From positions 2,604,001 to 2,668,000 of the forward strand of contig CP143429.1 in assembly GCA_039636775.1 (NCBI GenBank): a stretch of DNA of 64,000 nt, written 5' to 3'. The notes under the pieces were generated by a model. That model saw only the letters and a list, made by a program, of their open reading frames with translations. It was not told the origin of the DNA and ran no database searches. Positions 59,368 through 64,000 of this stretch are shown in pieces (the first letter of the stretch is position 1; each line of letters opens with the position of its first letter). This DNA is from Micrococcaceae bacterium Sec5.8 (GTDB lineage: Bacteria; Actinomycetota; Actinomycetes; Actinomycetales; Micrococcaceae). Both the position numbers and the translations under genes were made by a program.

Positions 59368-60701
59368 GCTGCACCGACCCTGCCGTTGGCGTGCTCGTCG
59401 GAATGCATGACGACGGGCTTGAAGCAGATCCTGTCGATTCGCCGGCCATCCATGCGGGTCACGGCCAGGGTGCCGCCGACGACGTCGACGGTGTCCCCCA
59501 CCGTGGCGATCCGGCCCAATTTGCTCATGACGTAGCCTCCCACCGTTTCATAGGCAGACTCATCGGGCACGGTCAGGCCCGGGATCTGTTCAGAGAGTTC
59601 GTCGGGGCGCAAAAGCCCCGGGAAGTACCAGTCACCCGAGGCGCTCTGCAGCAACCCGGGCCGGACCTTGTCGTGTTCATCGGCCACTTCCCCGACGATT
59701 TCCTCAACGAGATCCTCAAGGGTGGCAATGCCGGCGGTTCCGCCGTACTCGTCCAGGACGACGGCAAGCTGAAGGTTGCCTTCGCGCAGTTCCGCCAGCA
59801 GGGCGTCAAGGTGGATGGTTTCCGGCACGCGGAGCACATCGGTCATGATGGCGCCGGCCTCGAGCTTGGCGCGCCGGTCCGAGGGAACCGCAATTGCCTT
59901 CTTGATGTGCACCACGCCACGGATGTCGTCCGAGGATTCTCCAATGACGGGGAAGCGCGAATATCCGGTGCGCCGGGCTGCCTCGACAATGTCAGACACC
60001 GGCTGGTCGCCGTCGATGGTCTCGACCCGGATGCGGGGCGTCATGACATCCGCCGCTGTCCGTCCTGAAAACTTGAGCGTCCGGGCGATGAAGTTGGCGG
60101 TGCCGACGTCAAGGGTTCCCATCGCGGCGGAACGACGCACCAGGGAGGCAAGTTCGGCCGGAGTCCGCGCCCCGGAAATCTCCTCTTTGGCTTCCAGGCC
60201 GAAGATGTTGAGCACCTTGTTGGAGAAGCCGTTGAGGACCACGATGGCGGGCCGGAAGATCGCTGTGAACATCAGTTGCGGGCGGGCCAGTGCCTTGCCC
60301 ACCTCGAAGGACAGCGCGATGGCCATGTTTTTCGGGACCAGTTCGCCGATCAGCATGGACAGGAGCGTCGCGAGGGCCATCGCGAGGACCAGGGAGATCG
60401 AGGAGATCGCGGCGGCCGGCACGCCGATGATGGCCAGGGGGCCTTCGAGCAGCTTGCCGACCGAGGGCTCCATGACGTAGCCCGTGAGGAGGGTGGTGAT
60501 AGTGATGCCCAGCTGGCAACTGGAGAGTTGCGTGGACAGGGACTTGAGGCATTTCAGGAGGGGCGCGGCAGCGGTATCGCCATCGTCCACCGCCCGTTGG
60601 ACGGAGGCCTGGTCAAGGGCTACGAGGGAGAATTCGACGGCTACGAAAAAGCCCGTTCCGAGAATGAGCAGCAGGCCCGCCAGGAGAAGTAACCACTCCA
60701 T
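59364..60701 (-). CDS. CNNM/CorC-type DUF21-CBS-CorC_HlyC membrane protein
   Basis: A protein of 445 residues. DUF21 helices (LLAGLLLILGTGFFVAVEFSLVAL, LSSCQLGITITTLLTGYVME, SMLIGELVPKNMAIALSFE) are followed by a CBS pair (VMTPRIRVETIDGDQPV, GYSRFPVIGESSDDIRGVVHIKKAI) and a C-terminal CorC_HlyC domain (PETIHLDALLAELREGNLQLAVVLDEYGGTAGIATLEDLVEEIVGEV, RDEHD-like ADEHDK). The family affects Mg2+/Co2+ resistance. It is the first gene of the pair and comes after guaB1 at a 258-bp distance. Confidence 0.9.
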   Translation of the reverse strand: MEWLLLLAGLLLILGTGFFVAVEFSLVALDQASVQRAVDDGDTAAAPLLKCLKSLSTQLSSCQLGITITTLLTGYVMEPSVGKLLEGPLAIIGVPAAAISSISLVLAMALATLLSMLIGELVPKNMAIALSFEVGKALARPQLMFTAIFRPAIVVLNGFSNKVLNIFGLEAKEEISGARTPAELASLVRRSAAMGTLDVGTANFIARTLKFSGRTAADVMTPRIRVETIDGDQPVSDIVEAARRTGYSRFPVIGESSDDIRGVVHIKKAIAVPSDRRAKLEAGAIMTDVLRVPETIHLDALLAELREGNLQLAVVLDEYGGTAGIATLEDLVEEIVGEVADEHDKVRPGLLQSASGDWYFPGLLRPDELSEQIPGLTVPDESAYETVGGYVMSKLGRIATVGDTVDVVGGTLAVTRMDGRRIDRICFKPVVMHSDEHANGRVGAA

Positions 60702-60959
60702 TTAGCAGCCTGCTTCCGGGGCGGCGCGGCGGCGGCCCGGCGGAGGATGGTCGGCAGCAGCCGAGCCCGGTTCCTGGAAGGCTCCGGATCCCGCAGGGGC
60801 AGTCTGCTGGCGGGTTACCGGAGAATGATGGGCGCGTGAACGGGGTTTGCCGGCTCTTCGGGTGGACTGCGCGGGAAGTGTTTCCATTCCCCGCTGACAG
60901 CCCCCAGGCCGGCACCTAGAATTACTGTCCATAAGAAATTCAGTCTACAGGAGCACCGG
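60702..60959. other. Intergenic region between guaB1 and the CNNM pair
   Basis: A 258-bp gap. Frames here are low-complexity with no ribosome site. It should contain the promoter of the CNNM pair. I see no clear terminator for guaB1. Confidence 0.4.
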
Positions 60960-62799
<1,840 letters not shown>

Positions 62800-64000
62800 G
62801 TGCCAGAGCAGCCTAGCCACCGTCTACCCGAGGAATTTGGCGGAAACGAGTGGCTCGTGGACGAACTGTACGAGCGGTACCAGCAGGACAAGAACACGGT
62901 GGACGCCAAGTGGTGGCCGCTGTTCGAATCCTTCGGCGCCGACGACAATTCCTCGTCCAACGGAGCCTCAGGCGCAGCGACAGTTGCGCAGCCCTCCACC
63001 CGTGAACTCCCTGTTATCCCTCCGGCGGCAGCGCAGCCGCCGGCGCCGGCACCAACCCCTGCTGCGGCTCCTGCTCCCGCCGCACCCCCTGCTCCTGCTG
63101 CCAAGAAGGCCCCGGCCACTGTTGCCCGCGACGGCTCCAAGACGTCCGAAGCCGGACCGGGCGCAGCGCCGATTCCAGCCCAGCTGCCCAAGAACATCAA
63201 GGCCCCCACCGCCCCCGAAGAAGACGTCGTGTCCGTCCTCCGCGGCCCGGCCAAGGCAATCGCCACCAACATGATCACCAGCCTGGAGGTGCCCACCGCC
63301 ACCAGCGTGCGGGCCATTCCCGCCAAGCTCCTGATCGATAACCGGGTGGTCATCAACTCCAACCTGGCCCGCGCCCGCGGCGGCAAGGTTTCCTTTACGC
63401 ACCTGATCGGCTACGCCGTCATCCGTGCCCTGGCCCAGTTCCCTTCGATGAACGTCTACTACGACGAGGTCGATGGCAAGCCGGTCGCTGTCCAGCCGGC
63501 GCACGTGAACTTCGGCATCGCCATTGACATGCCCAAGCCCGACGGCAGCCGCCTGCTCATGGTGCCGAACATCAAGAAGGCGGAGACGCTGAACTTCTCC
63601 GAGTTCTGGCACACCTACGAGGACCTGATCAAGCGTGCCCGTGCCGGCAAGCTGACCGCTGATGACCACTCCGGCACCACGGTGTCGTTGACCAACCCCG
63701 GCGGCATCGGAACCGTGCACTCGGTGCCCCGCCTGTCCAAGGGCCAGGCCGCCATCATCGGCGTCGGCGCACTGGACTACCCGGCGGAATTCCAGGGTGC
63801 CAGCGCAAAGATCATCGCCCAGAACGCCATCAGCAAAGTGCTCACGCTGACCTCCACCTATGACCACCGGGTCATCCAGGGCGCCGGCAGCGGTGAGTTC
63901 CTCAAGCTGGTCCACCAGCTGCTGCTGGGCGCGCAGAACTTCTACGATGAAATCTTTGAGTCCCTGCGCATCCCGTACGAGCCCGTGCGCTGGAGTCCGG
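62800..64000 (+). CDS. kgd: Multifunctional 2-oxoglutarate decarboxylase/dehydrogenase Kgd (partial, 5' part)
   Basis: About 400 codons to the window edge, still open. Residues 1-45 (EEFGGNEWLVDELYERYQQD, VDAKWWPLFESF) are the E1o N-terminal helix that in other bacteria binds E2. A linker of about 90 residues rich in Ala and Pro follows. From about 150 comes an E2o-like succinyltransferase domain: MITSLEVPTATSVRAIPAKL, SFTHLIGYAVIRALAQFPSMN, HSGTTVSLTNPGGIGTVHSVPRL and STYDHRVIQGAGSGEF with the catalytic His. This E2-E1 fusion is the actinobacterial form. The thiamine diphosphate part lies beyond the window. The start is a GTG at 62800 with GGAAGAGG about 13 nt upstream. Confidence 0.96.
   Translation, partial: MPEQPSHRLPEEFGGNEWLVDELYERYQQDKNTVDAKWWPLFESFGADDNSSSNGASGAATVAQPSTRELPVIPPAAAQPPAPAPTPAAAPAPAAPPAPAAKKAPATVARDGSKTSEAGPGAAPIPAQLPKNIKAPTAPEEDVVSVLRGPAKAIATNMITSLEVPTATSVRAIPAKLLIDNRVVINSNLARARGGKVSFTHLIGYAVIRALAQFPSMNVYYDEVDGKPVAVQPAHVNFGIAIDMPKPDGSRLLMVPNIKKAETLNFSEFWHTYEDLIKRARAGKLTADDHSGTTVSLTNPGGIGTVHSVPRLSKGQAAIIGVGALDYPAEFQGASAKIIAQNAISKVLTLTSTYDHRVIQGAGSGEFLKLVHQLLLGAQNFYDEIFESLRIPYEPVRWSP

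Noticed and set aside
60702..60932. A 76-codon frame between guaB1 and the CNNM gene
   Set aside because: Composition is Arg/Pro/Ala-rich low complexity and no start signal is present.

Overview
The window is high-GC actinobacterial chromosome, most likely from the Micrococcaceae (Arthrobacter/Pseudarthrobacter type). The evidence is the mismatch endonuclease NucS, a DUF2550 gene directly after atpC, a fused 2-oxoglutarate decarboxylase (Kgd) whose E2-like part comes first, a GuaB1-type IMPDH relative, a DUF222/HNH (13E12-type) relic, and the order hom-thrC-thrB-rho-prfA-prmC-tsaC-wecA-atpIBEFHAGDC. The species assignment is inference from protein look and gene order; no 16S rRNA is present.

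Layout. 0-3.4 kb: an unidentified two-membrane-segment surface protein, divergent from an AI-2E-family transporter with a strong terminator. 3.4-6.2 kb: a decayed zone with two IS1380-type transposase relics, relics of a small membrane protein and a PadR-like regulator, a Gly/Cys-tailed membrane protein and a DUF3592-like protein. 6.2-8.7 kb: an alpha/beta hydrolase, a small zinc-ribbon-like protein, nucS and a cold-shock gene. 8.7-38 kb: an almost unbroken minus-strand block. Read in transcription order it is argS-lysA-hom-thrC-thrB (Arg-tRNA, lysine and threonine), rho, prfA-prmC-tsaC (translation), two GT2 glycosyltransferases, a CapD/FlaA1-type dehydratase and a WecA-like initiating transferase (surface glycan), then the complete F1Fo ATP synthase operon, a DUF2550 gene, a membrane-anchored esterase and an MprF-like DUF2156 protein.

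38-41.1 kb (plus strand): a three-gene flavin electron-transfer module, made of an FMN-binding lipoprotein, the flavin transferase ApbE, and a NqrB/RnfD-like membrane domain fused to a ferredoxin-NADP reductase domain. It is the strongest candidate here for a poorly described system. 41.2 kb: tRNA-Arg(CCG) with a terminator. 41.3-45.8 kb: a CDF transporter, a protealysin-like M4 protease with an emfourin-like partner, a GlxA/AraC regulator, a 55-residue membrane peptide and an SDR-like protein. 45.9-50 kb: the HrpA helicase. 50-54.8 kb: a HIT protein, a zinc alcohol dehydrogenase, the DUF222/HNH relic, a rhodanese divergent from a Cds1-like cysteine desulfhydrase, and an MBL-fold hydrolase. 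54.8-58.2 kb: Zur and a ZnuABC-like zinc uptake set with a 35-bp palindrome upstream of znuA. 58.3-62.4 kb: two CNNM/CorC-type proteins and guaB1. The window ends inside kgd.

Most genes are housekeeping and tightly packed, with many 1-4 nt overlaps. Accessory signal is concentrated at 3.4-6.2 kb, 22-26 kb, 38-45 kb and 51.7-52.1 kb. No CRISPR array, rRNA or intact mobile element was seen.
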